A DNA stretch of 64,000 bases, from NCBI GenBank assembly GCA_949126835.1, contig OX421505.1, positions 8,378,587-8,442,586 of the forward strand. The letters are read 5' to 3'. This document shows, one piece after another, positions 16,860 through 30,021 of the stretch. Below the pieces are notes generated by a model. It did not search any database, had not been told where the DNA came from, and saw only the letters and a list, made by a program, of their open reading frames with translations. Positions within the stretch are counted from its first letter, which is position 1. Each line of letters starts with the position of its first letter. Made by a program: the position numbers and the translations under genes. The stretch comes from Anisus vortex (taxonomy: Eukaryota; Mollusca; Gastropoda; Planorbidae).

Positions 16860-18110
16860 TTATTTTCTATTGAACCTTTGCATTCCATTATTAGTTGAAT
16901 CAAAAACTATATTAATATTACTTTTTTAAATAGTGAAGTATTTTAGTTATGATATTTTTGTTATTATAAAGAAGGGGAGTGTCAGTTAAAGTTCCGTCTT
17001 TGTAGCAGTTAGTCCATGTTTAATATTGTCTCATGTGAAGACTTGTGTATCATGCGTGCACTTGCTGATTGGAACATTATCAAGTCTGTTGTTAAACTTA
17101 TTAAAATTCTATAAAATATTTTTCCCCATATTTTGTAAGCTTTATCGAAATTCGGTAAATGTTTTTTTTTTAGAATGAAGTGAAATTTAAAATTAAGGAG
17201 ACCAGTAGATTCTTGGTATGAAAAAGAATGTGTTATGTTAATAATTGTTATAACAAAGAATTGATTTTATAATCTTTGATTAATGACCGGGATATGTAAA
17301 GAAAACAGATGAATGAAAATTAAAAATGGCTTGCTTATAGTATTTTATTTTGCCGATTAGAAATCTGAATTATTATTAGAAAAGTTACAAAACACACATT
17401 TACACATTAGGTATATGAGTTTATAGGTTTTATAATTGCATTATGTAGAGTTCTCTTAATAACTAACAGGGACTCAAAGTTAGATTACTCCTAGAGACTA
17501 AAACCGTAATGGTACTTTTTTTGCTTTCTGCTTAGGAAATTTTTGTACGAGGGCTTTTGAGTCTGTCTTGCTATCTCACTTTCAAAAGAAATTGTCGCCA
17601 GAGCCACAAGTCACTCCTGACACATTGTACTACGCAGATTCCTTTTTAATTAGCTTAAGTTTTGAAAAATACTAGCTACGGAAAGTGGCAACGTAAGCAA
17701 ACTACACTTATCTATATCAACTTGTATGCCTATTAGACTCTTATGACGCCGAGGAAATGATAGTCGATATAGGATATAATGTATGCAAGATATTCATATA
17801 TCTTTAAAAAAAAACTTATCAAAGTATATTTTTAACATAGGCCTAGATATAAAGTCTACATAATAGTTAGTTTAATTCGGAGTCTCAAACGAAGAATGAT
17901 AGACTAGGATTTAACTCATTTAATAAATGCCGAATTTACTTATTTAGCTTTTATTTCCCAAGTCTTTATATTTTAGATTAGTGTTATCAATCTGGTCTAC
18001 TGCACCCAAAACATTCAATCTATATATAATGTAGACTGTTTTTGTGTGTGTTCAACCAACCATATTAGTTAATTTAAAGTGACGTGGCCTAATTGTCCGA
18101 TTCACTTTTG
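16860..18110. other. Intron 1 of the truncated paralogue
   Basis: AT-rich, no other coding signal. The first 1.1 kb is shared with 63560-63880. The part above 17940 has no counterpart inside the window. Confidence 0.55.
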
Positions 18111-18126
18111 CGATTTCATTTCGGAC

Positions 18127-18207
18127 ACGTGTCTTCGCTAACTAAGCCGTTAATGTATGAACTGTCATGCGGGCGACACGCGTTCGATTCTCCAGTTAAT
18201 CGAAACT
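18127..18207 (+). pseudogene. tRNA-Asp-like sequence or SINE head
   Basis: The segment ctgtcatgcgggcgacacg followed by gttcgattctcc matches the anticodon arm (GTC) and B box of tRNA-Asp. A poly-T stretch follows, as expected for a pol III terminator. The 5' half and acceptor stem do not pair well, so it is a relic or a SINE promoter rather than a working tRNA gene. Confidence 0.5.
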
Positions 18208-18677
18208 TTTTTTTTCTACAATTTTATTTATTTCAATTAATATTATTGTACAAAAAAATATTATTGTAAATTTAAGACAAAAACCTCTCAATTTATATTT
18301 TTGTAAAATAAAAGACTGCCTATTTTTTACTGGTTTACACTATTTATTTTAAATACTTTCCTAAAAGTCTTCAGTAAAAATAATAATATATAAAAAATTA
18401 GATTGATAGCTTTCTGTTCAATTTAGTTTATACAATTTTTATCACAACAGTAGCATGTATAGGCTTGTTTTATTTTCCCCCGGACAGCGCCGGGAAATTT
18501 AGCTTTTTATTTTTATATAATAAGCACTACCAATTCTTGTATATCTATATAAAATGGGTCTAAGATTTCTTCTATAGTCACACACAATCATGTTAAGTAA
18601 GATTGTTATTAAACATATCACTCTTGTCAAACTTATTCAAAATAGATATAAACAATGTTCTTTTATTTTATCTTTAC

Positions 18678-18744
18678 CTGGCGTTAAATGTGCTCCGATC
18701 AAACAACAGAAAATGCCCAAGCAAATTAGATAAAACAACTTCAT
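18678..18744 (-). CDS. Exon 1 (signal peptide) of truncated secreted-protein paralogue
   Basis: ATG at 18744-18742 on the - strand in a good context (caacATG), then MKLFYLICLGIFCCLIGAHL, a classic signal peptide with a Lys start, hydrophobic core and small residues before the cleavage site. Donor gtaaag follows the codon for Pro plus one base (phase 1), matching exon 2 at 16577-16692. It gives the likely sequence of exon 1 of the full gene on the right, which lies beyond the window. Confidence 0.72.
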
Positions 18745-19543
18745 GTTGATTGAAAACTGTTTAGAACAAAAAAAATGGAAATACATATAAAATTTAGATT
18801 GTCTAGTGTGTAGAAAATAAGGCAATTCTGCCTCTGTAAACAATTTCAAATGTCGCAAAAATACATAAATATAATAAAGAATCTATCTTATCCCTCGAAT
18901 CTTTTTGCTTTAAATTTCTATGCATGATATGCAGTATGTCTAGTCTGATTATGCCTAATATGTCTGGTCTAATAATGCCTAATATGTCTGGTCTAATGAT
19001 GCCTAATATGTCTGGTCTAATCATAACTAATATGTCTGGTCTGATCATGTCTGATATGTCTGGACTTATCATGAAAAATATGACAGGTCTAATCATGCCT
19101 GATATGTCTGGTCTAATCATACCTAATATGTCTTGTCTAATCATGCCTAATATGTCTGGTCTGATCATGCCTAATATGTCTGGTCTAATCATGCCTAATA
19201 TGTCTGGTCTGATCATGCCTAATATGTATGGTCTTATCATGCCTGATATGTCTGGACTGATCATGAATGATATGACAGGTCTAATCATGCCTGATATGTC
19301 TGGTCTAATCATGCCTAATATGTCTGGTCTGATCATGCCTGATATGTCTGGACTTATCATGAATGATATGACAGGTCTAATCATGCCTGATATGTCTGGT
19401 CTAATCATGCCTAATATGTCTGGTCTAATCATGCATAGTATGTCTGGTCTGATCATGCCTAATATGTCTGGTCTAATCATGCCTAATATGTCTTGTCTGA
19501 TCATATCTGACATGTCTGGTCTGATCATCTCTAATATGTCTGG

Positions 19544-19703
19544 TCAAATTTGAAAGTCCCCCCCCCCGGGCTCTAGTTGAGGGGCGCCCAGAGAGGAGTG
19601 TCCGAATTGTTTTTTTCTCATTTCATAATGTCGAATGTCAAAATGCAGGGTCCTCTAAAGAGGCCAAGCCATCAGGGCCCCTAAATCCCTAGCAACGGCA
19701 CTG
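19544..19703. mobile_element. Embedded TIR element, short form, copy 1
   Basis: Begins tcaaatttgaaagtcccc and ends ccctagcaacggcactg. It lacks the left terminal repeat seen in the long form. Confidence 0.8.
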
Positions 19704-20874
19704 CTGATATGTCTGGTCTGATCATGCCTAATATGTCTGGTCTGATCATCTCTAACATGTCTGGTATGATCATGCCTAATGCCTAATATGTCTGGTCTGA
19801 TCATTTCTAATATGTCTGATCTAATCATGCCTAATATGTCTTGTCTGATCATCTCTGACATGTCTGGTCTGATCATGCATAATATGTCTGGTCAGATCAT
19901 CTCTAATATGTCTGGTCTGATCATGCTTAATATGTCTTGTCTGATCATCTCTAATATGTCTGGTCTGATCATCTCTAATATGGCTGGTCTGATCATGCCT
20001 AATATGTCTGGTCTGATCATCTCTAATATGTCTGGTCTGATCATGCCTAATATGTCTTGTTTGATCATCTCTGATATGTCTGGTCTGATCATCTCTAATA
20101 TGTCTGTTCTTATCATATCTAAAATGTCTGGTCTGATCATTTCTGATATGTCTGGTCTGATCATGCCTAATATGTCTTGTCTGATTATCTCTAATATGTC
20201 TGGTATGATCAAGCCAAATATGTCTGGTCTTATCATCTCTGATATGTCTGGTCTGATCATGCCTAATATGTCTGGTCTGATCATCTTGACATGTCTGGTA
20301 TGATCATGCCAAATATGTCTGGTCTGATCACCTCTGATATGTCTGGTATGATCATGCCTAATATGTTTGGTCTAATCATGCCTAATATGTCTGGTCTGAT
20401 CATGCCTGATATGTCTGGTCTAATCATGGTTAATATGTCTGGTCTAATCATGCCTAATATGTATGGTCTGATCATGCCTAATATGTCTGGTCTAATCATG
20501 CCCAATATGTCTGGTCTGATCATGCCTAATATGTCTGGTCTGATCATGCCTGATATGTCTGGACTGATCATGAATGATATGACACGTCTAATCATGCCTT
20601 ATATGTCTGGTCTAATCATGCCTAATATGTCTATTTTATTCATGCCTAATATGTCTGGTTTGATCATGCCTTATAATAATATGTCTGGTCTTACCATGTT
20701 TAATGTGTATATTTTGATCATGCCTTATATGTCTGGTCTAATCATGCCTAATATGTCTGGTCCTAATCACGCCTAATATGTCTGGTCTGATCATGTTTAA
20801 TGTGTATATTCTGATCATGCCTAATATGTCTGGCCAATCAAGTCTAACATGTCTTTTTTATCATGCCTGTTATG

Positions 20875-21057
20875 CAGTGGCGTAGCTACGGGAGGGGGGT
20901 CCAATTTCGATAGTCCCCCAGGGCCCCTACTTAAGGGGGGCCCCCAAAAGAGTGTCCGAATGTTTTTTTTCTCATGTCATAATGTCGAATGTCAAATTGC
21001 AGGGGACTTTAAAAAGGCCAAGATAACAGGGCCCCTAAATCCCTAGCAACGGCACTG
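20875..21057. mobile_element. Embedded TIR element, long form, copy 2
   Basis: Begins cagtggcgtagctacggg and ends ccctagcaacggcactg. The ends form an imperfect inverted repeat (CAGTGgCGTaGCTAcG against CAGTGcCGTtGCTAgG), so this is a small non-autonomous DNA transposon of 183 bp. It is the reference form for the other copies in the array. Confidence 0.8.
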
Positions 21058-21461
21058 CAGATATGTCTAGTATGATCATGCCTATTATGTCTGGTATGAT
21101 CATGCCTGATATGTCTGATCTAATTATCTCTAATATGTCTGGTCTGATCATCTTTAACATGTCTGGTCTGATCATGCCTAATATGTCTGGTCTGATCATC
21201 TTTAATATGTCTGGTATGATCCTGCCTAATGCCTAATATGTCTGATCTGATCATCTCTGATATGGCTGGTCTCATCATGCCTAATATGTCTTGTCTGATC
21301 ATCTCTAATATGTCTGGTCTGATCATGACTAATATGTCTTGTTTGATCATCTCTAATATGTCTGGTCTGATCATCTCTAAAATGTCTGGTCTGATCATTT
21401 CTGATATGTCTGGTCTGATCATGCCTAATATGCCTAGTCTGATCATCTCTAATATGTCTGG

Positions 21462-21619
21462 TCAAATTCGAAAGTCCCCCCCGGGCCCCTAGTTAAGGGG
21501 CGCCCCGAGAGGAGTGTCCGAATAGTTTTTTTCTCATTTCATAATGTCGGATGTCAAAATGCAGGGTCACCTAAAGAGGCCAAGCCCACAGGGCCCCTAA
21601 ATCCCTAGCAACCGCACTG
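21462..21619. mobile_element. Embedded TIR element, short form, copy 3
   Basis: Same truncated left end as copy 1. The right end reads agcaaccgcactg, a variant shared with copies 5 and 8-11. Confidence 0.8.
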
Positions 21620-23002
21620 CTGATATGTCTGGTCTGATCATGCCTAATATGTCTGGCCTGATCATCTCTAATATGTCTGGTATGATCATGCCTAATATGT
21701 CTGGTCTGATCATCTCTAATATGTCTGGTCTGATCATGCTTAATATGTCTTGTCTGATCATCTCTAATATGTCTGGTCTGATCATCTCTAATATGTCTGG
21801 TCTGATCAATGTCTAATATGTCTGGTCTGATCATCTCTGATATGGCTGGTCTGATCATGCCTAATATGTCTGGTCTGATAATCTCTAATATGTCTGGTCT
21901 GATCATGCCTAATATGTCTTGTTTGATCATCTCTGATATGTCTGGTCTGATCATCTCTAATATGTCTGTTCTTATCATGCCTAAAATGTCTGGTCTGATC
22001 ATTTCTGATATGTCTGGTCTGATCATTCCTAATATGTCTTGTCTGATTATGTCTAATATGTCTGGTATGATCATGCCTAATATGTCTTGTCTGATCATCT
22101 CTGACATGTCTGGTATGATCATGTCTAATATGTCTGGTTTGATCATGCCTAATATGTCTGGACTTATCATCTCTGATATGTCTGGTCTGAGCATGCCTAA
22201 TATGTCTGGTCTGATCATCTCGGCACATGTCTGGTATGATCATGCCTAATATGTCTGGTCTGATCATCTTTAATATGTCTGGTATGATCATCTCTCATCT
22301 GTCCATTCTGATCATCTCTGATATATCTGGTCTGATCATGTCTAATATGTTTGGTCTGATCATCTCTGATACGGCTGGTCTCATCATGCCTAATATGTCT
22401 TGTCTGATCATATCTGACATGTCTGGTCTGATCATCTCTAATATGTCTGGTCTGATCACCTCTGATATGTCTGGTATGATCATGCCTAATATGTTTGGTC
22501 TTATCATGCCTAATATGTCTGGTCTGATCATGCCTGATATGTCTGGTCTAATCATGGCTAATATGTCTGGTCTAATCATGCCTAATATGTATGGTCTGAT
22601 AATGCCTAATATGTCTGGTCTAATCATGCCCAATATGTCTGGTCTGATCATGCCTAATATGTCTGGTCTGATCATGCCTGATATGTCTGGACTGATCATG
22701 AATGATATGACACGTCTAATCATGCCTTATATGTCTGGTCTAATCATGCCTAATATGTCTATTTTGTTCATGCCCAATATGTCTGGTTTGATCACGCCTT
22801 ATAATAATATGTCTGGTCTTATCATGTTTAATGTGTATATTTTGATCATGCCTTATATGTCTGGTCTAATCATGCCTAATATGTCTGGTCCTAATCACGC
22901 CTAATATGTCTGGTCTGATCATGTTTAATGTGTATATTCTGATCATGCCTAATATGTCTGGCCAATCAAGTCTAATATGTCTTTTTTATCATGCCTGTTA
23001 TG

Positions 23003-23185
23003 CAGTGGCGTAGCTACGGGAGGGGGGTCCAATTTCGATAGTCCCCCAGGGCCCCTACTTAAGGGGGGCCCCCAAAAGAGTGTCCGAATGTTTTTTTTCT
23101 CATGTCATAATGTCGAATGTCAAATTGCAGGGGACCTTAAAAAGACCAAGATAACAGGGCCCCTAAATCCCTAGCAACGGCACTG
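23003..23185. mobile_element. Embedded TIR element, long form, copy 4
   Basis: Nearly identical to 20875-21057, including flanking satellite variants, so it was copied with the array. Confidence 0.8.
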
Positions 23186-23445
23186 CAGATATGTCTGGTA
23201 TGATCATGCCTGTTATGTCTGGTATGATCATGCCTGATATGTCTGGTCTGATCATCTTTAATATGTCTGGTATGATCTTGCCTAATGCCTAATATGTCTT
23301 GTCTGATCATCTCTAATGTGTCAGGTCTGATCATGACTAATATGTCTTGTTTGATCATCTCTAAAATGTCTGGTCTGATCATTTCTGATATGTCTGGTCT
23401 GATCATGCCTAATATGCCTGGTCTGATCATCTCTAATATGTCTGG

Positions 23446-23603
23446 TCAAATTCGAAAGCCCCCCCCCGGGCCCCTAGTTAAGGGGCGCCCGAGAGGAGTC
23501 TCCGAATAGTTTTTTTCTCATTTCATAATGTCGGATGTCAAAATGCAGGGTCACCTAAAGAGGCCAAGCCCACAGGGCCCCTAAATCCCTAGCAACCGCA
23601 CTG
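23446..23603. mobile_element. Embedded TIR element, short form, copy 5
   Basis: Same junction and right-end variant as copy 3. Confidence 0.8.
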
Positions 23604-24434
23604 CTGATATGTCTGGTCTGATCATGCCTAATATGTCTGGCCTGATCATCTCTAATATGTCTGGTATGATCATGCCTAATATGTCTGGTCTGATCATCTC
23701 TAATATGTCTGGTCTGATCATGCTTAATATGTCTTGTCTGATCATCTCTAATATGTCTGGTCTGATCATCTCTAATATGTCTGGTCTGATCAATGTCTAA
23801 TATGTCTGGTCTGATCATCTCTGATATGGCTGGTCTAATCATGCCTAATATGTCTGGTCTGATCATCTCTAATATGTCTGGTCTGATCATGCCTAATATG
23901 TCTTGTTTGATCATCTCTGATATGTCTGGTCTGATCATCTCTAATATGTCTGTTCTTATCATGTCTAAAATGTCTGGTCTGATCATTTCTGATATGTCTG
24001 GTCTGATCATGCCTAATATGTCTTGTCTGATTATGTCTAATATGTCTGGTATGATCATGCCTAATATGTCTTGTCTGATCATCTCTGACATGTCTGGTAT
24101 GATCATGTCTAATATGTCTGGTTTGATCAAGCCTAATATGTCTGGTCTTATCATCTCTGATATGTCTGGTCTGATCATGCCTAATATGTCTTGTCTGATC
24201 ATCTCGGCACATGTCTGGTATGATCATGCCTAATATGTCTGGTCTGATCATCTTTAATATGTCTGGTATGATCATCTCTCATCTGTCCATTCTGATCATC
24301 TCTGATATATCTGGTCTGATCATGTCTAATATGTCTGGTCTGATCATCTCTGATATGGCTGGTCTCATCATGCCTAATATGTCTTGTCTGATCATATCTG
24401 ACATGTCTGGTCTGATCATCTCTAATATGTCTGG

Positions 24435-24595
24435 TCAGATTTAAAAGTCCCCCCCTTCCGGGCTCTAGTTGAGGGGCGCCCAGAGAGGAGTGTCCGAATT
24501 ATTTTTTTCTAATTTCATAATATCGGATGTCAAAATGCAGGGTCCTCTAAAGAGGCCAAGCCCTCAGGGCCCCTAAATCCCTAGCAACGGCACTG
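24435..24595. mobile_element. Embedded TIR element, short form, copy 6
   Basis: Resembles copy 1 (gggctctagttgagggg variant) rather than copies 3 and 5. Confidence 0.8.
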
Positions 24596-25815
24596 CTGAT
24601 ATGTCTGGTCTGATCATGCCTAATATGTCTGGTCTGATCATCTCTAATATGTCTGGTATGATCATGCCTAATGCCTAATATGTCTGGTCTGATCATTTCT
24701 AATATGTCTGATCTGATCATGCCTAATATGTCTTGTCTGATCATCTCTGACATGTCTGGTCTGATCATGCATAATATGTCTGGTCTGATCATCTCTAATA
24801 TGTCTGGTCTAATCATGCTTAATATGTCTTGTCTGATCATCTCTAATATGTCTGGTCTGATCATCTCTAATATGTCTGGTCTGATCATGTCTAATATGTC
24901 TGATCTGATCATCTCTGATATGGCAGGTCTGATCATGCCTAATATGTCTGGTCTGATCATCTCTAATATGTCTGGTCTGATCATGCCTAATATGTCTTGT
25001 TTGATCATCTCTGATATGTCTGGTCTGATCATCTCTAATATGTCTGTTCTTATCATATCTAAAATGTCTGGTCTGATCATTTCTGATATGTCTGGTCTGA
25101 TCATGCCTAATATGTCTTGTCTGACTATCTCAAATATGTCTGGTATGATCAAGCCAAATATGTCTGGTCTTATCATCTCTGACATGTCTGGTCTGATCAT
25201 GCCTAATATGTCTGGTCTGATCATCTTGACATGTCTGGTATGATTATGCCAAATATGTCTGGTCTGATCACCTCTGATATGTCTGGTATGATCATGCCTA
25301 ATATGTCTGGTCTAATCATGCCTAATATGTCTGGTCTGATCATGCCTGATATGTCTGGTCTAATCATGGCTAATATGTCTGGTCTAATCATGCCTAATAT
25401 GTATGGTCTGATCATGCCTAATATGTCTGGTCTGATCATGCCTGATATGTCTGGACTGATCATGAATGATATGACACGTCTAATCATGCGTTATATGTCT
25501 GGTCTAATCATGCCTAATATGTCTATTTTGTTCATGCCTAATATGTCTGATTTGATCATGCCTTATAATAATATGTCTGGTCTAATCATGTTTAATGTGT
25601 ATATTCTGATCACGCTAAATATGTCTGTTCTAATCACGCCTAATATGTCTGGTCTAATCATGCCTTATATGTCTGGTCTAATCATGCCTAATATGTTTGG
25701 TACTAATCAAGCCTAATATGTCTGGTCTGATCATGATTAATGTGTATATTCTGATCATGCCTAATATGTCTGGCCAATCAAGTCTAATATGTCTTTTTTT
25801 ATCATGCCTGTTATG

Positions 25816-25998
25816 CAGTGGCGTAGCTACGGGAGGGGGGTCCAATTTCGATAGTCCCCCAGGGCCCCTACTTAAGGGGGGCCCCCAAAAGAGTGTCCAA
25901 AGGTTTTTTTTCTCATGTCATAATGTCGAATGTCAAATTGAAGGGGACCTTAAAAAGGCCAAGATAACAGGGCCCCTAAATCCCTAGCAACGGCACTG
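25816..25998. mobile_element. Embedded TIR element, long form, copy 7
   Basis: Third long-form copy, with both terminal repeats present. Confidence 0.8.
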
Positions 25999-26354
25999 CA
26001 GATATGTCTGGTATGATCATGCCTGTTATGTCTGGTATGATCATGCTTGATATGTCTGATCTAATTATCTCTAATATGTCTAGTCTGATCATCTTTAACA
26101 TGTCTGGTCTGATCATGCCTAATATGTCTGGTCTGATCATCTTTAATATGTCTGGTATGATCCTGCCTAATGCCTAATATGTCTTGTCTGATCATCTCTA
26201 ATGTGTCAGGTCTGATCATGACTAATATGTCTTGTTTGATCATCTCTAATATGTCTGGTCTGATTATCTCTAAAATGTCTGGTCTGATCATTTCTGATAT
26301 GTCTGGTCTGATCATGCCTAATATGCCTGGTCTGATCATCTCTAATATGTCTGG

Positions 26355-26513
26355 TCAAATTCGAAAGCCCCCCCCCCGGGCCCCTAGTTAAGGGGCGCCC
26401 GAGAGGAGTCTCCGAATAGTTTTTTTCTCATTTCATAATGTCGGATGTCAAAATGCAGGGTCACCTAAAGAGGCCAAGCCCACAGGGCCCCTAAATCCCT
26501 AGCAACCGCACTG
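26355..26513. mobile_element. Embedded TIR element, short form, copy 8
   Basis: Very close to copy 5, including the C-run before gggcccctagtt. Confidence 0.8.
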
Positions 26514-27463
26514 CTGATATGTCTGGTCTGATCATGCCTAATATGTCTGGCCTGATCATCTCTAATATGTCTGGTATGATCATGCCTAATATGTCTGGTC
26601 TGATCATCTCTAATATGTCTGGTCTGATCATGCTTAATATGTCTTGTCTGATCATCTCTAATATGTCTGGTCTGATCATCTCTAATATGTCTGGTCTGAT
26701 CAATGTCTAATATGTCTGGTCTGATCATCTCTGATATGGCTGGTCTGATCATGCCTAATATGTCTGGTCTGATCATCTCTAATATGTCTGGTCTGATCAT
26801 GCCTAATATGTCTTGTTTGATCATCTCTGATATGTCTGGTCTGATCATCTCTAATATGTCTGTTCTTATCATGTCTAAAATGTCTGGTCTGATCATTTCT
26901 GATATGTCTGGTCTGATCATGCCTAATATGTCTTGTCTGATTATGTCTAATATGTCTGGTATGATCATGCCTAATATGTCTTGTCTGATCATCTCTGACA
27001 TGTCTGGTATGATCATGTCTAATATGTCTGGTTTGATCATGCCTAATATGTCTGGTCTTATTATCTCTGATATGTCTGGTCTGATCATGCCTATTATGTC
27101 TGGTCTGATCAGATCTGACATGTCTGGTATGATCATGCCTAATATGTCTGGTCTGATCATCTTTAATATGTCTGGTATGATCATCTCTCATCTGTCCATT
27201 CTGATCATCTCTGATATATCTGGTCTGATCATGTCTAATATGTCTGGTCTGATCATCTCTGATATGGCTGGTCTCATCATGCCTAATATGTCTTGTCTGA
27301 TCATCTCTAATATGTCTGGTCTGATCATGACTAATATGTCTTGTTTGATCATCTCTAATATGTCTGGTCTGATCATCTCTAAAATGTCTGGTCTGATCAT
27401 TTCTGATTTGTCTGGTCTGATCATGCCTAATATGCCTGGTCTGATCATCTCTAATATGTCTGG

Positions 27464-27618
27464 TCAAATTCGAAAGTCCCCCCCGGCCTAGTTAAGGGGC
27501 GCCCCGAGAGGAGTGTCCGAATAGTTTTTTTCACATTTCATAATGTCGGATGTCAAAATGCAGCGTCATCTAAAGAGGCCAAGCCCACAGGGCCCCTAAA
27601 TCCCTAGCAACCGCACTG
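27464..27618. mobile_element. Embedded TIR element, short form, copy 9
   Basis: Shares a small deletion (ccccggcctagtt) and the variant cagcgtcatc with copies 10 and 11, marking the youngest duplications. Confidence 0.8.
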
Positions 27619-29001
27619 CTGATATGTCTGGTCTGATCATGCCTAATATGTCTGGCCTGATCATCTCTAATATGTCTGGTATGATCATGCCTAATATGTC
27701 TGGTCTGATCATCTCTAATATGTCTGGTCTGATCATGCTTAATATGTCTTGTCTGATCATCTCTAATATGTCTGGTCTGATCATCTCTAATATGTCTGGT
27801 CTGATCAATGTCTAATATGTCTGGTCTGATCATCTCTGATATGGCTGGTCTGATCATGCCTAATATGTCTGGTCTGATCATCTCTAATATGTCTGGTCTG
27901 ATCATGCCTAATATGTCTTGTTTGATCATTTCTGATATGTCTGGTCTGATCATCTCTAATATGTCTGTTCTTATCATGTCTAAAATGTCTGGTCTGATCA
28001 TTTCTGATATGTCTGGTCTGATCATGCCTAATATGTCTTGTCTGATCATCTCTGACATGTCTGGTATGATCATGTCTAATATGTCTGGTTTGATCATGCC
28101 TAATATGTCTGGTCTTATTATCTCTGATATGTCTGGTCTGATCATGCCTATTATGTCTGGTCTGATCAGATCTGACATGTCTGGTATGATCATGCCTAAT
28201 ATGTCTGGTCTGATCATCTTTAATATGTCTGGTATGATCATCTCTCATCTGTCCATTCTGATCATCTCTGATATATCTGGTCTGATCATGTCTAATATGT
28301 CTGGTCTGATCATCTCTAATATGTCTGGTCTGATCATGCCTAATATGTCTTGTTTGATCATCTCTGATATGTCTGGTCTGATCATCTCTAATATGTCTGT
28401 TCTTATCATGTCTAAAATGTCTGGTCTGATCATTTCTGATATGTCTGGTCTGATCATGCCTAATATGTCTTGTCTGATTATGTCTAATATGTCTGGTATG
28501 ATCATGCCTAATATGTCTTGTCTGATCATCTCTGACATGTCTGGTATGATCATGTCTAATATGTCTGGTTTGATCATGCCTAATATGTCTGGTCTTATTA
28601 TCTCTGATATGTCTGGTCTGATCATGCCTATTATGTCTGGTCTGATCAGATCTGACATGTCTGGTATGATCATGCCTAATATGTCTGGTCTGATCATCTT
28701 TAATATGTCTGTTATGATCATCTCTCATCTGTCCATTCCTGATCATCTCTGATATATCTGGTCTGATCATGTCTAATATGTCTGGTCTGATCATCTCTGA
28801 TATGGCTGGTCTCATCATGCCTAATATGTCTTGTCTGATCATCTCTAATATGTCTGGTCTGATCATGACTAATATGTCTTGTTTGATCATCTCTAATATG
28901 TCTGGTCTGATCATCTCTAAAATGTCTGGTCTGATCATTTCTGATTTGTCTGGTCTGATCATGCCTAATATGCCTGGTCTGATCATCTCTAATATGTCTG
29001 G

Positions 29002-29156
29002 TCAAATTCGAAAGTCCCCCCCGGCCTAGTTAAGGGGCGCCCCGAGAGGAGTGTCCGAATAGTTTTTTTCACATTTCATAATGTCGGATGTCAAAATGCA
29101 GCGTCATCTAAAGAGGCCAAGCCCACAGGGCCCCTAAATCCCTAGCAACCGCACTG
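29002..29156. mobile_element. Embedded TIR element, short form, copy 10
   Basis: Carries the same private variants as copies 9 and 11. Confidence 0.8.
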
Positions 29157-29866
29157 CTGATATGTCTGGTCTGATCATGCCTAATATGTCTGGCCTGATC
29201 ATCTCTAATATGTCTGGTATGATCATGCCTAATATGTCTGGTCTGATCATCTCTAATATGTCTGGTCTGATCATGCTTAATATGTCTTGTCTGATCATCT
29301 CTAATATGTCTGGTCTGATCATCTCTAATATGTCTGGTCTGATCAATGTCTAATATGTCTGGTCTGATCATCTCTGATATGGCTGGTCTGATCATGCCTA
29401 ATATGTCTGGTCTGATCATCTCTAATATGTCTGGTCTGATCATGCCTAATATGTCTGGTCTTATTATCTCTGATATGTCTGGTCTGATCATGCCTATTAT
29501 GTCTGGTCTGATCAGATCTGACATGTCTGGTATGATCATGCCTAATATGTCTGGTCTGATCATCTTTAATATGTCTGGTATGATCATCTCTCATCTGTCC
29601 ATTCTGATCATCTCTGATATATCTGGTCTGATCATGTCTAATATGTCTGGTCTGATCATCTCTGATATGGCTGGTCTCATCATGCCTAATATGTCTTGTC
29701 TGATCATCTCTAATATGTCTGGTCTGATCATGACTAATATGTATTGTTTGATCATCTCTAATATGTCTGGTCTGATCATCTCTAAAATGTCTGGTCTGAT
29801 CATTTCTGATTTGTCTGGTCTGATCATGCCTAATATGCCTGGTCTGATCATCTCTAATATGTCTGG

Positions 29867-30021
29867 TCAAATTCGAAAGTCCCCCCCGGCCTAGTTAAGG
29901 GGCGCCCCGAGAGGAGTGTCCGAATAGTTTTTTTCACATTTCATAATGTCGGATGTCAAAATGCAGCGTCATCTAAAGAGGCCAAGCCCACAGGGCCCCT
30001 AAATCCCTAGCAACCGCACTG
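29867..30021. mobile_element. Embedded TIR element, short form, copy 11
   Basis: Carries the same private variants as copies 9 and 10. It is the last copy before the array decays rightwards. Confidence 0.8.

Larger units (their letters stand above)
16230..17940. repeat. Segmental duplication, left copy (pairs with 62720-63880)
   Basis: Collinear with 62720-63880: agcgatcagttt at the left end, the 14 bp minisatellite, acgtgacagacgacaagaca, exon 2 of the secreted-protein gene, and intron sequence ending near aggcctagatataaa and tagtttaattcgg. Divergence and indels are evident, so this is not a recent copy. It carries exon 2 and part of intron 1. Confidence 0.8.

Noticed and set aside
18127..18207. 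Functional tRNA-Asp gene
   Set aside because: Only the anticodon and T arms resemble tRNA. The acceptor stem does not pair and the 5' half is diverged.
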